A stretch of DNA of 64,000 nt from Yersinia pekkanenii (GTDB lineage: Bacteria > Pseudomonadota > Gammaproteobacteria > Enterobacterales > Enterobacteriaceae). Under the pieces are notes generated by a model. The model did not search any database. It was not told where the DNA came from and worked only from the letters and a program-made list of their open reading frames with translations. Made by a program: the position numbers and the translations under genes. Positions within the stretch are counted from its first letter, which is position 1, and the number at the start of each line of letters is the position of its first letter. The stretch is taken from assembly GCF_001152565.1 (NCBI RefSeq), contig NZ_CQAZ01000012.1, positions 56,470-120,469 on the forward strand, given 5' to 3'. Of the stretch, positions 40,409-53,860 are shown one piece after another.

Positions 40409-41365
40409 TTAGCGCCCCTCTTTCTTAGCCAGACGCAAAACCATTAACTTAGATATTGCCAACACGATAAAGGTGATAACGAACAAGATTAACCCCAACT
40501 CCATCAATGCAGCGGTATGTAAACCGGATTCAGCTTCGGCAAACTCATTTGCCAATGCAGAGGTGATACTGTTCCCCGGCATAAACAGCGAGAAGCTGTC
40601 GAGTTGGTAGGTGTTACCGATAATGAAGGTCACCGCCATGGTTTCACCCAAAGCGCGACCCAACCCCAGCATCACACCACCGATAACCCCATTTTTGGTG
40701 TAAGGCAGCACAATACGCCAAATAACTTCCCAGGTAGTGCAGCCGATACCATAAGCTGACTCTTTCATCATCACTGGCGTTTGTTCAAATACATCCCGCA
40801 TTACCGCGGCAATATAAGGAATAATCATGATTGCCAGAATGACACCGGCCGCCAGAATACCAATACCGAATGCCGGGCCGGAGAATAGCGTTCCCACAAT
40901 AGGAATGCCGGACATCACGTTGCCAACCGGCTCTTGAAAATAACGGGCAAACAGCGGGGCGAAGACAAACAAACCCCACATACCGTAAACAATGCTCGGG
41001 ATAGCGGCTAATAACTCAATCGCCACACCCAACGGGCGTTTTAACCAGTTAGGTGCCAGCTCCGTCAGAAACAGGGCAATACCAAAACTGACCGGGACCG
41101 CAATGAGCAGGGCAATAACAGAGGTGACAATGGTGCCGTAAATCGGTACCAATGCGCCGAATTGCTCAGCCGGAGGATCCCATTCTTTAGTCCACAGGAA
41201 AGCAAAACCAAACTTTTCGATACTGGGCCAGGAAGCAACAATCAATGAAATAATAATGCCGCCCAGCAGAAATAGCGTAATCAGCGCAGCCAGTTTAACC
41301 AGCGCACTGAAAATGATGTCACCGTATTGACTCGGTGCTTTGGTAGTCGGCTTATTCGCAGCCAT
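40409..41365 (-). CDS. pstC: Phosphate ABC transporter permease PstC
   Basis: Inner-membrane permease, 318 aa and six spans, partner of PstA. Near identity to E. coli PstC (319 aa) includes [29 protein letters not shown] and the EAA loop [22 protein letters not shown]. The start is ATG at 41365 ([11 protein letters not shown]); five further residues upstream are not conserved. It is separated from pstS by a 184-base gap holding an ERIC element. Confidence 0.97.
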   Translation of the reverse strand: MAANKPTTKAPSQYGDIIFSALVKLAALITLFLLGGIIISLIVASWPSIEKFGFAFLWTKEWDPPAEQFGALVPIYGTIVTSVIALLIAVPVSFGIALFLTELAPNWLKRPLGVAIELLAAIPSIVYGMWGLFVFAPLFARYFQEPVGNVMSGIPIVGTLFSGPAFGIGILAAGVILAIMIIPYIAAVMRDVFEQTPVMMKESAYGIGCTTWEVIWRIVLPYTKNGVIGGVMLGLGRALGETMAVTFIIGNTYQLDSFSLFMPGNSITSALANEFAEAESGLHTAALMELGLILFVITFIVLAISKLMVLRLAKKEGR

Positions 41366-41382
41366 AGACTCTCTTCTCATCC

Positions 41383-41507
41383 TACCCCTAATATTTCAAG
41401 CTGCAGGGGTGTTGGCTGCTTTCGCTCACCCCAGTCACTTACTTAAGTAAGCTCCTGGGGATCCTCTCAATTACCGCCTACCTGCAACTCGAATTATTTA
41501 GGGTATA
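41383..41507 (-). repeat. ERIC element between pstS and pstC
   Basis: A near full-length ERIC in the reverse orientation (125 bases): TACCCCTAATATTTCAAGCT at one end, CACTTACTTAAGTAAGCTCC in the centre and CAACTCGAATTATTTAGGGT ATA at the other. It lies in the pstS-pstC gap, where it can act as an mRNA hairpin after pstS and help keep PstS more abundant than the permeases. Confidence 0.92.
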
Positions 41508-41549
41508 TATTGTGAATCAATATTTTATAAATCACTTGTTGCCAGTAAA

Positions 41550-42590
41550 TCAGAAGATTGGCTTACCGTTACTGTCTTTTACATTGGTTTTCCAAGCCGC
41601 ACGAACCTGTTCAACCACTTCTTTTGGTAATGTGGCGTAATCCAGTGCATTGGCTTGTTCAGTACCGTTTTTGTATGCCCAATCAAAGAACTTCAGGACT
41701 TCGGTGCCGTTAGCCGCATTTTTCTGCTCTTTGTGCACCAAGATGAAGGTTGTTGAGGTAATTGGCCAGACATCATCACCTTTTTGATTGGTTAAATCTT
41801 GCGCAAACGTTTTGCTCCAGTCTACACCTTTTGCCGCAGCGCTAAAGCTTTGCTCTGTTGGACTGACTGGTTTGCCATCGGCTGAAATCAGCTTGGTATA
41901 AGCCAGGTTATTCTGTTTAGCATAAGCGTATTCCACATAACCAATAGCGCCAGGCAAACGCTGGACGAATGCAGCAATACCGTCGTTACCTTTACCGCCC
42001 AAACCGGTTGGCCAATTAACCGTAGAACCCGCACCCACTTTTTCTTTCCATTGTGTATTCACTTTAGCCAGATAACTGGTGAATACAAATGAGGTGCCTG
42101 AACCGTCAGCGCGGCGCACTACAGCAATATTTTGATCTGGCAATTTAACGCCCGGATTCAACTTAACAATCGCCGGATCATTCCACTTCTTCACATTGCC
42201 CAGATAAATATCACCCAGTACTTTACCGTCTAACGTCAGTTCACCGGATTTAATGCCTGGGATATTCACCGCTAACACCACACCGCCAATTACTGTCGGG
42301 AATTGGAATAAACCCTCAGTGGCCAGTTTTTCGTCGGTTAATGGCGCATCAGAGGCACCGAAATCAACCGTGTTAGCAATGATTTGTTTCACGCCACCGG
42401 AAGAACCGATCCCCTGATAGTTAACTTTGTTACCTGTTTCTTTCTGATAAGAATCTGCCCACTTGGCATACACCGGCGCGGGGAATGTCGCACCTGCACC
42501 TGTCAGGCTTGCAGCAGCGAACGCGGACACAGTGGTCATAGATAAAGTCGCTGCCACAATGCTGGCTACGGTGGTACGCATCAGTTTCAT
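41550..42590 (-). CDS. pstS: Phosphate-binding periplasmic protein PstS
   Basis: Captures inorganic phosphate in the periplasm for PstCAB, 346 aa. A Sec signal peptide ([20 protein letters not shown] onward) is cleaved near residue 25. The mature start [20 protein letters not shown] and the phosphate-binding motifs [21 protein letters not shown] and [12 protein letters not shown] match E. coli PstS (346 aa). ATG at 42590 has AGGAGG. It is the first gene of pstSCAB-phoU, with a Pho box 230 bases upstream and an ERIC-like element in between. Confidence 0.98.
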   Translation of the reverse strand: MKLMRTTVASIVAATLSMTTVSAFAAASLTGAGATFPAPVYAKWADSYQKETGNKVNYQGIGSSGGVKQIIANTVDFGASDAPLTDEKLATEGLFQFPTVIGGVVLAVNIPGIKSGELTLDGKVLGDIYLGNVKKWNDPAIVKLNPGVKLPDQNIAVVRRADGSGTSFVFTSYLAKVNTQWKEKVGAGSTVNWPTGLGGKGNDGIAAFVQRLPGAIGYVEYAYAKQNNLAYTKLISADGKPVSPTEQSFSAAAKGVDWSKTFAQDLTNQKGDDVWPITSTTFILVHKEQKNAANGTEVLKFFDWAYKNGTEQANALDYATLPKEVVEQVRAAWKTNVKDSNGKPIF

Positions 42591-42622
42591 AATCCCTCCT
42601 AATGGGATATTAGAATTAACTC

Positions 42623-42748
42623 TATACCGAAGAACTTGGAGTAGCAGGTAGGCAGCAAGCGAACGAATCCCGATGAGCTTACGCGTGTAAGTGATTCGGG
42701 TGAGCGAACGTAGCTAACAACCCTGCTGCTTTAAGTACAAAGTGTATA
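42623..42748 (-). repeat. ERIC-like element in the pstS leader
   Basis: A 126-base element starting TATACCGAAGAACTTGGAGT and ending TTAAGTACAAAGTGTATA. The central palindrome is CTTACGCGTGTAAGTGATTCG, different from standard ERIC, and the arms GTAGCAGG/CCTGCTGC pair. It lies between the Pho box and the pstS ribosome site, so it would be in the 5' leader of the pst mRNA. Confidence 0.75.
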
Positions 42749-42820
42749 AATTGTTTTCATCAGATTAAGTATGGTGCAGGAGGGAAAATAGGACACTTTA
42801 ATGACATAAAAATGTACGAA

Positions 42821-42840
42821 ATATTACAGTTATATGACAG
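42821..42840 (-). promoter_or_regulatory. Pho box upstream of pstS
   Basis: On the minus strand CTGTCATATAACTGTAATAT closely fits the PhoB box (two CTGTCAT-type direct repeats spaced by four bases). It is the expected PhoB-P activation site for pstSCAB-phoU, with induction under phosphate starvation. Confidence 0.88.
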
Positions 42841-43005
42841 ATATTTAAGGTTAAGATAAATTACTTATTTATCATGATCTTGATTCTATTTCTAAGCGGC
42901 TATTTTATCTTTTCATTCGCAAAAAGTTTAGTTTATCGTTTCAATAAACGCCAAAAATACGTTTGTTTTTTAGTCGAAAATGACAATCTTTTACTCAACG
43001 ACCAA

Positions 43006-43032
43006 ACAAAAAAGCCGGCATATACCGGCTTA
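43006..43032 (-). terminator. Terminator after glmS
   Basis: On the minus strand AGCCGG pairs with CCGGCT around a six-base loop, followed by TTTTTTG. It lies about 30 bases after the glmS stop. Confidence 0.88.
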
Positions 43033-43056
43033 GATTGATGCGAGTTCTATTACGAT

Positions 43057-44886
43057 TTATTCAACCGTTACCGATTTTGCCAAGTTACGTGGCTGATCCA
43101 CATCAGTGCCTTTAATCAAGGCAACGTGATAAGACAATAGCTGTAGCGGTACGGTGTAGAAGATAGGCGCAATAATCTCTTCCACGTGCGGCAACTGAAT
43201 AATTTTCATGCCTTCGCTATCAGTGAACCCTGCATCTTGATCGGCAAACACATACAGCAAGCCGCCACGCGCGCGCACTTCCTCAATGTTGGATTTCAGT
43301 TTTTCCAACAATTCATTGTTTGGTGCGACCACGATGACCGGCATATCAGCATCAATCAATGCCAACGGGCCGTGCTTCAACTCACCCGCGGCATAAGCCT
43401 CTGCATGAATATAAGAGATCTCTTTCAGTTTCAGCGCACCTTCCATCGCAATCGGATATTGATCACCACGGCCAAGGAACAATGCATTATGTTTATCAGA
43501 GAAACCTTCAGCCAGCGCTTCAATGGTTTTATCCAGAGACAGCATCTGTTCAATACGGGCAGGCAAAGCCTGTAATGCATGAACAATGTTCTGTTCCAGG
43601 CTGGCATCAGCACCTTTCAGCTTACCAATACGCCCCACCAGCATCAGTAAAACCGTTAACTGAGTGGTAAAGGCTTTTGTTGAGGCCACACCAATCTCGG
43701 TACCGGCTTTAGTCATCAACGCTAAATCTGATTCACGCACCAGTGAAGAACCGGCTACGTTACAAATGGCCAGTGAACCTAAATACCCTAACTCTTTGGA
43801 TAAGCGCAGGGCTGCCAATGTATCGGCGGTTTCACCGGATTGTGACAAGGTAATCAACAGGCTATTAGGGCGCACAGCGGATTTGCGGTAACGGAACTCA
43901 GACGCAATTTCCACATCACAAGGCACGCCCGCTAATGACTCAAACCAATAACGAGCAACCATCCCTGAGTTATAAGAAGTGCCGCAGGCAATGATTTGAA
44001 TATGTTGAACATCTGCTAGCAAGGCATCTGCTTGCGGGCCCAGTTCTGACAAATCAATCGTGCCATGATTTAAACGGCCTTCCAGCGTATTTTTAATCGC
44101 CATTGGCTGTTCATAAATTTCTTTTTGCATGTAATGGCGGTAAATACCTTTATCGCCAGCATCATATTGCACCTGAGATTCAATTTCAGGGCGCTCAATA
44201 GCGTTACCCTGCTTATCAAAAATATCGATGCTACGACGAGTGACTTCAACCACATCACCTTCTTCCAGGAAGATAAAGCGACGGGTTACCGGCAGCAAAG
44301 CCAGTTGGTCAGAAGCGATAAAATTTTCACCCACGCCACAACCAATCACCAGCGGGCTACCTGAACGAGCAGCCACCAAACGACTTGGATCACGGCTATC
44401 CATCACGACGGTGCCATAAGCGCCGCGTAATTGTGGGATCACACGCTTAACCACTTCCAGCAAAGAACCCCCTTGCTGTTGCTCCCAGTGCACCAAGTGA
44501 GCAATAACTTCGGTATCGGTTTGAGAACTGAAACTATAACCACGGCCAATCAATAACTCACGTAAAGGTTCATAGTTTTCGATAATACCGTTGTGAACCA
44601 CTGAGATATAGTCAGAAACATGAGGGTGCGCATTGGCCTCTGATGGCTCACCATGGGTAGCCCAACGGGTATGTGCAATCCCGGTACCACCATGTAAATC
44701 CTGCTTTTCAGCAGCATCAGACAATGCCTGAACTTTACCTACACGACGTAAACGGGTCAGATTACTGTCAGCATCAACCACCGCCAAACCCGCAGAGTCA
44801 TAGCCACGGTATTCAAGACGACGCAAACCTTCGATCAGAATCTCAGCAATATCACGTTGCGCTACTGCGCCAACAATTCCACACAT
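43057..44886 (-). CDS. glmS: Glutamine-fructose-6-phosphate aminotransferase GlmS
   Basis: Makes glucosamine-6-phosphate from fructose-6-phosphate and glutamine, the entry to UDP-GlcNAc synthesis. The 609-aa protein (E. coli 609) has the Ntn glutaminase domain beginning MCGIVGA with nucleophile Cys2 (about 1-240), and two SIS domains (about 285-425 and 455-600). [12 protein letters not shown]-like ([13 protein letters not shown]) marks the sugar site. The conserved C-terminal end is [13 protein letters not shown]. It lies downstream of glmU but is separated by a terminator and an ERIC. In E. coli it is controlled by the GlmY/GlmZ sRNAs. Confidence 0.98.
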   Translation of the reverse strand: MCGIVGAVAQRDIAEILIEGLRRLEYRGYDSAGLAVVDADSNLTRLRRVGKVQALSDAAEKQDLHGGTGIAHTRWATHGEPSEANAHPHVSDYISVVHNGIIENYEPLRELLIGRGYSFSSQTDTEVIAHLVHWEQQQGGSLLEVVKRVIPQLRGAYGTVVMDSRDPSRLVAARSGSPLVIGCGVGENFIASDQLALLPVTRRFIFLEEGDVVEVTRRSIDIFDKQGNAIERPEIESQVQYDAGDKGIYRHYMQKEIYEQPMAIKNTLEGRLNHGTIDLSELGPQADALLADVQHIQIIACGTSYNSGMVARYWFESLAGVPCDVEIASEFRYRKSAVRPNSLLITLSQSGETADTLAALRLSKELGYLGSLAICNVAGSSLVRESDLALMTKAGTEIGVASTKAFTTQLTVLLMLVGRIGKLKGADASLEQNIVHALQALPARIEQMLSLDKTIEALAEGFSDKHNALFLGRGDQYPIAMEGALKLKEISYIHAEAYAAGELKHGPLALIDADMPVIVVAPNNELLEKLKSNIEEVRARGGLLYVFADQDAGFTDSEGMKIIQLPHVEEIIAPIFYTVPLQLLSYHVALIKGTDVDQPRNLAKSVTVE

Positions 44887-44903
44887 CTGTTTTATTCCTA
44901 TGT

Positions 44904-44922
44904 AAGGTTCTTTTAGAACCTT
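44904..44922 (-). promoter_or_regulatory. Hairpin in the glmS 5' leader
   Basis: AAGGTTCT and AGAACCTT form a perfect 8-bp stem with a three-base loop, about 18 bases before the glmS ATG. Its closeness to the start suggests a regulatory leader structure, possibly linked to sRNA control as in E. coli glmS. This is inference from position only. Confidence 0.5.
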
Positions 44923-45053
44923 GTCGATGCCAGTGACCTGATTGATCCGGATTTTCCGGGTTCCCCGAGCCTGTAGAGTTGGGGATTATTATGTTTTGAT
45001 CTGTATTCTCAGAATAAATAGATAAACCAAAAATACAGTGCAAAACATTCATT

Positions 45054-45100
45054 CAAAAAAACAGCCCTTCAAAGAATAAATGATATTGAAGGGACTGTTA
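45054..45100 (-). terminator. Predicted terminator between glmU and glmS
   Basis: On the minus strand AACAGTCCCTTCAA pairs with TTGAAGGGCTGTT (one mismatch) and is followed by TTTTTT. It is a strong-looking intrinsic terminator between glmU and glmS, which are an uninterrupted operon in E. coli. Confidence 0.8.
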
Positions 45101-45243
45101 TATACCCTAAATAATTCGAGTTGCAGGAAGGCGGCAATTGAGCAAATCCCCAGGAGCTTACTTATTTTAAGGTCAACGACCAATAAGTGACTGGGTGTTT
45201 GAGCGCAGCCAACGCACATACAGTTTGAAGTATGACGGATATA
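45101..45243 (+). repeat. ERIC element with internal insertion, glmU-glmS gap
   Basis: Starts TATACCCTAAATAATTCGAG and ends with GCAGCCAACGCACATACAGT, TTGAAGTATGACGGATATA. The centre has CCAGGAGCTTACTTATTTTA and then about 17 extra bases before AATAAGTGACTGGG, giving 143 bases instead of 127. It ends two bases from the glmU stop codon and precedes the terminator stem in the transcript. Confidence 0.88.
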
Positions 45244-45245
45244 GA

Positions 45246-46616
45246 TTATTTTTTCTTAACCGGACGCTGCCAACCCTGCACATGGACCTGTTTAACTCGG
45301 CTGAGTACTAACTCATTTTCAGCAATATCACCCGTGACCGTGGTACCGGCAGCAATCGTCGCACCCTTTGCTACCGTTACGGGTGCGATAAGCTGAGTAT
45401 CGGACCCAACAAAGACATCATCGCCAATAATAGTTTTAAATTTATTAGCTCCATCATAGTTACAAGTTATGGTTCCTGCGCCAATATTTACGCCAGAGCC
45501 AATGTCAGCATCGCCTAAATAGGAGAGGTGTCCGGCTTTAGAGCCTTTACCTAAGCGGGATTTCTTAATTTCAACAAAGTTACCGACATGTGCGCCTTCA
45601 GCTAACTCAGCTCCTGGGCGCAGGCGGGCAAATGGCCCGACAGTACAACCGGTATCCAGACGTGAATCTTCCAGCACGCTGTACGGGCTGATTTCGCAAT
45701 CATCACCAATCACACAGTTTTTCAACACGCAGCCGGTACCTATTTTCACCCGATCGCCTAGCGTGACATGACCTTCAATGATGACATTGGTATCAATAGT
45801 AATATCGCGGCCATGTGTTAACTCTCCGCGCAAATCAAAACGCGCAGGATCCAGCAACATCACACCGGCTAACAAGAGCTTTTCAGCCTGTTCGGCCTGA
45901 AATACACGTTCAAGAGCCGCCAGTTGCACACGATTATTCACCCCTTCAACTTCGCTAAGGCGGGAGGGATGCACTGCGGTAATTTTCTTACCATCGGCAT
46001 GAGCTAACGCGATAATGTCGGTGATATAAAACTCACCCTGAGCATTATTGTTATCCAACAGAGATAACCAGCGTTTTAAATCACGCCCGTTAGCCACCAG
46101 TATTCCGGTGTTGATTTCATTAATCTCGCGCTGTGCATCGTTGGCATCTTTATGCTCAACAATTCCGACCACATTACCATTTTCACGCACGATACGGCCA
46201 TAACCGCTTGGGTTATCCAGTTTCACCGTCAACAAGCCAATACCACCTTGTGGCTTGGCTGCCAACAGCCGCTGTAAAGTATCAACTGAGATCAACGGCA
46301 CATCGCCGTACAGCATCAGGACATCTTCATCATCAGCAAAATGCGGTGCAGCTTGTTGCATCGCGTGCCCGGTACCTAGCTGTTCTGCCTGCAATACCCA
46401 ATTCAAGGACGGATCAGCCAGCGTCTTTTTCAGTAGCTCACCACCGTGCCCATAAACGAGATGGATATTTTGTGCACCCAACTTCATAGCAACATCAATC
46501 ACATGCTGGACCATTGGCTTACCTGCCAATGGGTGTAACACCTTAGGAAGGTCGGAATACATACGAGTCCCCTTACCTGCGGCAAGGATGACTACACTCA
46601 TTGAGCTGTTAGACAT
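45246..46616 (-). CDS. glmU: Bifunctional GlmU (GlcNAc-1-P uridyltransferase / GlcN-1-P acetyltransferase)
   Basis: Catalyses the last two steps of UDP-GlcNAc synthesis for peptidoglycan and LPS. The N-terminal pyrophosphorylase domain (about 1-230) has [27 protein letters not shown] and YGDVPL. The C-terminal left-handed beta-helix (about 250-440) shows hexapeptide repeats and carries the acetyltransferase site near [20 protein letters not shown]. It is 456 aa, as in E. coli. The start is ATG at 46616; a TTG two codons upstream is less likely. A 533-base non-coding region separates it from atpC. Confidence 0.97.
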   Translation of the reverse strand: MSNSSMSVVILAAGKGTRMYSDLPKVLHPLAGKPMVQHVIDVAMKLGAQNIHLVYGHGGELLKKTLADPSLNWVLQAEQLGTGHAMQQAAPHFADDEDVLMLYGDVPLISVDTLQRLLAAKPQGGIGLLTVKLDNPSGYGRIVRENGNVVGIVEHKDANDAQREINEINTGILVANGRDLKRWLSLLDNNNAQGEFYITDIIALAHADGKKITAVHPSRLSEVEGVNNRVQLAALERVFQAEQAEKLLLAGVMLLDPARFDLRGELTHGRDITIDTNVIIEGHVTLGDRVKIGTGCVLKNCVIGDDCEISPYSVLEDSRLDTGCTVGPFARLRPGAELAEGAHVGNFVEIKKSRLGKGSKAGHLSYLGDADIGSGVNIGAGTITCNYDGANKFKTIIGDDVFVGSDTQLIAPVTVAKGATIAAGTTVTGDIAENELVLSRVKQVHVQGWQRPVKKK

Positions 46617-46977
46617 AAGCAACCTGATAACTCCAATTTAATAGACGGAAGTAAACCTGTTTAGCGAAATAATTACTACATATTTCTCAGCGAAAAACGT
46701 ACTCAACCCGCGTGGCTCAAGGGTTGTGGCTAGCGGCCGTGTAACGAAAAAATGTAGCAAAAAGTGTCTGCGATCAGCGACGTTTTCTGATCTGTTTTCA
46801 TTAAAATACACTCACTCATTCAGGTTATTAACTACTTATTTTACGACAAGAAACAAGAGTTTTCAGAAAGAAACGCTTTGAGTTTAGCTGAGGCTTAATG
46901 AAATACAGGAGAGGTGGGTTAAATGACAGCACCCAAGGGTGGAGAGGACAGAAAGTCAGTTTTATTGAGCGTAAAAG
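46617..46977. other. glmU upstream region, no gene seen
   Basis: About 360 bases between glmU and the atp operon terminator. AT-rich with a NagC-like look near 46670-46690 (GAAATAATTACTACATATTTC), which I could not confirm. No ORF or RNA gene was recognised. It presumably holds the glmU promoter. Confidence 0.4.
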
Positions 46978-47013
46978 TAAAAAAAATGCCAATCAGTTTT
47001 ACTGACTGGCATT
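46978..47013 (-). terminator. Terminator of the atp operon
   Basis: On the minus strand AATGCCAGTCAGT pairs with ACTGATTGGCATT (one G-T pair) around a short AAA loop and is followed by TTTTTTAC. It lies about 135 bases after the atpC stop. Confidence 0.88.
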
Positions 47014-47149
47014 CTATTGTTCTTCATATCCACCGTGTTTGAAGTTGTAGGAGGTTAGCGACCTACGCTTACTATCGACAACCCCAATCACTTTGAATAT
47101 ATAATAACCTTACATATCAATGGATTACTAAAAATCCACTCCTGTAAAA

Positions 47150-47572
47150 TTACATCGCCTTCCTGGTGAGTTCGATTACGCGTAGTTTCGCAATCGCCTT
47201 CGCCAATTCAGCGGATGCCTGGGCATAGTCGACATCACCGTGGGAGTTATTGATATGGTCTTCAGCTTTACGCTTAGATTCCAGCGCCTTAGCTTCGTCC
47301 AGATCAGTTCCGCGAATAGCAGTGTCAGCCAATACGATCACAACGCTCGGTTGCACCTCAAGGATGCCGCCAGAAAGATAAATAAACTCTTCCTCACCGA
47401 ACTGCTTAACGATACGTATCATGCCAGGCTTAATGGCAGTGAGCAGTGGGGCGTGTCCAGGGAAAATCCCCAGTTCGCCTTCACTGCCCGTCACCTGAAT
47501 TTTTTGTACCACACCAGAGAACATCTTCTTCTCTGCGCTCACAACATCCAGATGGTAAGTCATTGCAGCCAT
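47150..47572 (-). CDS. atpC: ATP synthase epsilon subunit
   Basis: Central-stalk subunit of F1 that inhibits ATP hydrolysis through its C-terminal helices. The 140-aa product has the N-terminal beta-sandwich (about 1-86, [16 protein letters not shown] to LADTAIRG) and the C-terminal helical hairpin (about 90-138). One residue longer than E. coli AtpC (139) because of an extra Ala at the N-terminus. It is the last gene of atpIBEFHAGDC, 21 bases after atpD. Confidence 0.97.
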   Translation of the reverse strand: MAAMTYHLDVVSAEKKMFSGVVQKIQVTGSEGELGIFPGHAPLLTAIKPGMIRIVKQFGEEEFIYLSGGILEVQPSVVIVLADTAIRGTDLDEAKALESKRKAEDHINNSHGDVDYAQASAELAKAIAKLRVIELTRKAM

Positions 47573-47593
47573 GTCACCCTCCAGTCAACAGCG

Positions 47594-49123
<1,530 letters not shown>

Positions 49124-49132
49124 ATAACCTGT

Positions 49133-49996
49133 TTAAACCGCGGAGGCTCCCCCGACGATCTCGGTGAGTTCCTGAGTGATGCTGGCCTGACGAGCCTTGT
49201 TGTAAACCAACTGCAGCTCTTTGATCAGGCTGCCGCCGTTATCGGTGGCGGCTTTCATCGCTACCATTCGCGCGGCCTGTTCGCTGGCCAGGTTTTCAAC
49301 GACGCCCTGATAAACCTGCGATTCCACATAGCGGCGCAGGAGAGTATCCAGCAGTGCTTTTGGATCGGGTTCATACAAGTAATCCCAGGATTTCTTCTTC
49401 AGCTCACCGCCTTCCGCAGGCGGAAGGGGTAACAGCTGCATGATCCGTGGTTCCTGAGACATCGTATTGATAAACTTGTTATTAACGATATACAGTTTAT
49501 CCAGACGACCTTCATCATAGGCTTGCAGCATGACTTTCACTGGCCCGATAAGTTCTGCCAGAGAAGGGTTATCCCCCATACCAGTAACTTGAGCAACAAT
49601 CTTGCCGCCCACGGAACCAAAGAAAGAAGCTGCTTTTGATCCGATTAGCGCTAAATCGCATTCAACGCCTTTTTCAGACCAACCTTTCATCTCAGCCAAC
49701 AGTCTTTTGAACAGGTTAATGTTCAAACCACCGCACAAGCCACGGTCTGTAGAAACCACCAGATACCCAACGCGCTTAACGTCGCGCTCTTCCAGGTACG
49801 GATGTTTATATTCCAGATTACCTAACGCGAGGTGACCAATCACACTACGCATTGTTTCTGCATAAGGACGGCTGGCCGCCATGCGTTCTTGCGATTTACG
49901 CATTTTGGAGGCGGCGACCATCTCCATGGCTTTGGTGATCTTTTGCGTGTTTTGCACGCTAGCGATCTTGGAACGTATCTCTTTTGCGCCGGCCAT
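49133..49996 (-). CDS. atpG: ATP synthase gamma subunit
   Basis: Rotor shaft of F1, 287 aa as in E. coli. The N- and C-terminal helices form the coiled coil inside the alpha3beta3 ring: [20 protein letters not shown] at the start and [20 protein letters not shown] at the end, the family signature. The middle Rossmann-like domain contains DRGLCGGLN. It is downstream of atpA and upstream of an ERIC-containing gap. Confidence 0.98.
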   Translation of the reverse strand: MAGAKEIRSKIASVQNTQKITKAMEMVAASKMRKSQERMAASRPYAETMRSVIGHLALGNLEYKHPYLEERDVKRVGYLVVSTDRGLCGGLNINLFKRLLAEMKGWSEKGVECDLALIGSKAASFFGSVGGKIVAQVTGMGDNPSLAELIGPVKVMLQAYDEGRLDKLYIVNNKFINTMSQEPRIMQLLPLPPAEGGELKKKSWDYLYEPDPKALLDTLLRRYVESQVYQGVVENLASEQAARMVAMKAATDNGGSLIKELQLVYNKARQASITQELTEIVGGASAV

Positions 49997-50057
49997 TTCT
50001 GCTTCTCCTCATTGCCAGACGGCCTGCTTTCCTAATGAAAAGCAGGGCCGCATAGCG

Positions 50058-51599
50058 TTACCAGGACTGGGTTGCCTTAAATGTATCAAGGATGCCTTTC
50101 AGCTTGGCCTCGATTTCATCGTTATACGCGCCAGTTTGGTTGATTTGTTGCAGAAGCTCGGCGTGCTCGCGGTCAGCAAACGCCAACAGCGCAGCTTCAA
50201 AGCTACCTACCTTCGCCAACTCGACATCACCCAGATAACCACGTTCAGCTGCGAACAGAACCAGAGACTGCTGCGCTACGGACATTGGCGCATACTGTTT
50301 CTGTTTCAGAAGCTCAGTCACTTTCTGACCATGGCTCAGCTGTTTACGTGTTGCATCATCCAAATCGGATGCGAACTGGGAGAACGCAGCAAGTTCACGA
50401 TACTGTGCCAGAGCGGTACGAATACCCCCGGACAGTTTTTTCATGATCTTGGTCTGCGCTGCACCACCCACACGGGATACGGAGATACCTGGGTTAACCG
50501 CAGGACGAATACCGGCGTTAAACAGGCTGGATTCCAGGAAGATCTGACCATCAGTAATCGAAATTACGTTGGTCGGAACGAACGCGGAAACGTCCCCTGC
50601 CTGGGTTTCAATGATTGGTAGAGCGGTCAAAGAACCGGTTTTACCTTTCACTTCGCCCTTGGTGAATGCTTCAACGTAATCGGCGTTAACACGCGCAGCA
50701 CGCTCCAGCAAACGGGAGTGGAGGTAGAATACGTCGCCAGGATATGCTTCACGGCCTGGTGGACGACGGAGCAGCAAGGAGATTTGACGATATGCAACAG
50801 CCTGTTTAGACAGGTCATCATAAATAATCAGCGCATCTTCACCACGGTCGCGGAAATATTCACCCATGGCACAACCGGAGTAAGGTGCCAGGTATTGCAA
50901 TGCTGCAGATTCTGAAGCAGTAGCAACAACCACAATGGTGTTAACCAACGCACCATGCTCTTCCAGTTTACGCACTACGTTAGCAACAGTAGAGGCTTTC
51001 TGGCCGATAGCAACATACACACACTTAATGCCGGAATCGCGCTGGTTGATGATCGCATCAATCGCCAGAGCAGTTTTACCTGTCTGACGGTCACCGATGA
51101 TCAATTCACGCTGACCACGACCAATTGGGATCATGGCATCCACTGACTTATAGCCAGTTTGAACAGGTTCATCAACGGATTGACGTTCGATAACGCCAGG
51201 TGCGATAGCTTCAACGGCTGAGAAGCCATCGTTTTCTACCGGACCTTTACCATCAATAGGTTCACCCAGAGTATTGACGACGCGACCCAACAGGCCACGA
51301 CCGACGGGAACTTCCAGGATACGGCCAGTACATTTAACCTTCATGCCTTCGGCAAGATCGGCGTACGGACCCATAACTACAGCACCTACGGAGTCGCGCT
51401 CCAGGTTCAGTGCGATTGCATAACGGTTGCCTGGCAGTGCGATCATCTCGCCCTGCATAACATCGGCCAGACCGTGTACGCGAATGATCCCGTCACTAAC
51501 GGAAACAATAGTACCTTCATTGTGAGCTTCGCTCACTACATTGAACTGAGCAATGCGCTGCTTGATCAGTTCGCTGATTTCGGTGGAATTCAGTTGCAT
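50058..51599 (-). CDS. atpA: ATP synthase alpha subunit
   Basis: Non-catalytic nucleotide-binding F1 subunit, 513 aa as in E. coli. Walker A is GDRQTGKT, the alpha/beta signature is [13 protein letters not shown], and [14 protein letters not shown] carries the Walker B aspartates. The N-terminal [20 protein letters not shown] helix contacts the delta subunit. It lies 14 bases after atpH in the operon. Confidence 0.98.
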   Translation of the reverse strand: MQLNSTEISELIKQRIAQFNVVSEAHNEGTIVSVSDGIIRVHGLADVMQGEMIALPGNRYAIALNLERDSVGAVVMGPYADLAEGMKVKCTGRILEVPVGRGLLGRVVNTLGEPIDGKGPVENDGFSAVEAIAPGVIERQSVDEPVQTGYKSVDAMIPIGRGQRELIIGDRQTGKTALAIDAIINQRDSGIKCVYVAIGQKASTVANVVRKLEEHGALVNTIVVVATASESAALQYLAPYSGCAMGEYFRDRGEDALIIYDDLSKQAVAYRQISLLLRRPPGREAYPGDVFYLHSRLLERAARVNADYVEAFTKGEVKGKTGSLTALPIIETQAGDVSAFVPTNVISITDGQIFLESSLFNAGIRPAVNPGISVSRVGGAAQTKIMKKLSGGIRTALAQYRELAAFSQFASDLDDATRKQLSHGQKVTELLKQKQYAPMSVAQQSLVLFAAERGYLGDVELAKVGSFEAALLAFADREHAELLQQINQTGAYNDEIEAKLKGILDTFKATQSW

Positions 51600-51613
51600 A
51601 TGCTCCAGTCCCC

Positions 51614-52147
51614 TTAAGACTGCAAGACGTCCGCTAGGCGTTCTAGACGACCGCGAACGCTGCCATCTATCACCATATCGCCTGCACGTATTACTACGCC
51701 GGCCATTACGGACTTATCGATTTTGCAATTCAGCTTAACTTTGCGTGACAGACGTTTTTCCATCGCAGCGGCAATTTTAGCCAGCTGTTCGTCGTTTAGT
51801 GGACTCACCGAGCTCACTTCAACGTCGACGGTCGACTCCAGTGAGGCACGCAGTTGAATAAACTGCTGTAGCACCTCAGGAAGAACCAATAAACGGCCAT
51901 TTTCCGCCATAACTCGAATGAAGTTCTGTGCGGGTTCATCGAGTTGATCACCACAGACTGCAATAAACGTCTTAGACATTGTTTCTGGTGCAACAGCACC
52001 CGAAAGCAATTCAGCGATTTGTTCATTGCGCGTCACTTGGGCAGTAAACGTCAGCATATCCTGCCAGCGATCAACCGCCTGGTGCTCAACAGCAAAGTCA
52101 AAAGCTGCTTTGGCGTAGGGGCGAGCTACAGTTACAAATTCAGACAT
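51614..52147 (-). CDS. atpH: ATP synthase delta subunit
   Basis: Peripheral-stalk subunit joining F1 to the b subunits, 177 aa as in E. coli. The N-terminal six-helix domain starts [16 protein letters not shown], and the C-terminal part carries the signature [19 protein letters not shown] (here [20 protein letters not shown]). It lies 14 bases after atpF and 14 before atpA. Confidence 0.97.
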   Translation of the reverse strand: MSEFVTVARPYAKAAFDFAVEHQAVDRWQDMLTFTAQVTRNEQIAELLSGAVAPETMSKTFIAVCGDQLDEPAQNFIRVMAENGRLLVLPEVLQQFIQLRASLESTVDVEVSSVSPLNDEQLAKIAAAMEKRLSRKVKLNCKIDKSVMAGVVIRAGDMVIDGSVRGRLERLADVLQS

Positions 52148-52161
52148 CAGCCCCTCCCTCC

Positions 52162-52632
52162 TTACAGTTCAGCGACCAGTTTATCAACGATGTCGCTGTT
52201 AGCAGCTTCATCCACGGAACGTTCGATGATCTTCTCGGCGCCAGCTATAGCCAACATCGCGACTTGCTTACGCAACTCTTCACGAGCACGCTTACGTTCG
52301 GCGTCGATCTCTGCCTGCGCTTGCGCCACGATTTTGTTACGTTCCTGTTCAGCTTCTGCTTTCGCTTCATCAAGGATCTGAGCTTTGCGTTTACTTGCCT
52401 GCTCAATGATCACCTGTGCTTCTGCTTTCGCTTTCTTCAGTTGGTCGGTCGCATTGGCTTGCGCTAAGTCCAAATCTTTTTTGGCACGTTCTGCAGAAGA
52501 GAGACCGTCAGCAATTTCTTTTTGACGCTTCTCGATGGCAGCCATAATCGGCGGCCATATATACTTCATACAAAACAGGACAAACAGGACAAACGCGATG
52601 GCCTGGCCGAGGATTGTTGCGTTAAGATTCAC
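52162..52632 (-). CDS. atpF: ATP synthase subunit b
   Basis: Peripheral stalk of the F0 part, 156 aa as in E. coli. One N-terminal membrane span (about 5-26, [20 protein letters not shown]) is followed by a long charged helix (about 30-150) that dimerises as a coiled coil. Translation starts with GTG at 52632, as in E. coli atpF. It lies between atpE and atpH. Confidence 0.97.
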   Translation of the reverse strand: MNLNATILGQAIAFVLFVLFCMKYIWPPIMAAIEKRQKEIADGLSSAERAKKDLDLAQANATDQLKKAKAEAQVIIEQASKRKAQILDEAKAEAEQERNKIVAQAQAEIDAERKRAREELRKQVAMLAIAGAEKIIERSVDEAANSDIVDKLVAEL

Positions 52633-52692
52633 AGCACAATGCCTCTTTAAAAGTTAATAGTTTGGTGTAGTTCACAGTAGAGAAAACTCTAC

Positions 52693-52944
<252 letters not shown>

Positions 52945-52980
52945 TTATTTCAGTTAAAACGCAGTAGTGTTATAAGAAAA

Positions 52981-53844
<864 letters not shown>

Positions 53845-53860
53845 TTAAATACGATAACTG

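Noticed and set aside
46670-46695. NagC-like palindrome upstream of glmU
   Set aside because: The arms (GAAATAATT and ATATTTC) match the NagC consensus only partially. Expected from E. coli biology but not shown by the sequence.
47020-47100. Possible ERIC remnant after atpC
   Set aside because: Only the ends (TATCCACCGTGTTTGAAGTT and TTTGAATATATA) are suggestive; no central palindrome or full arm pairing.
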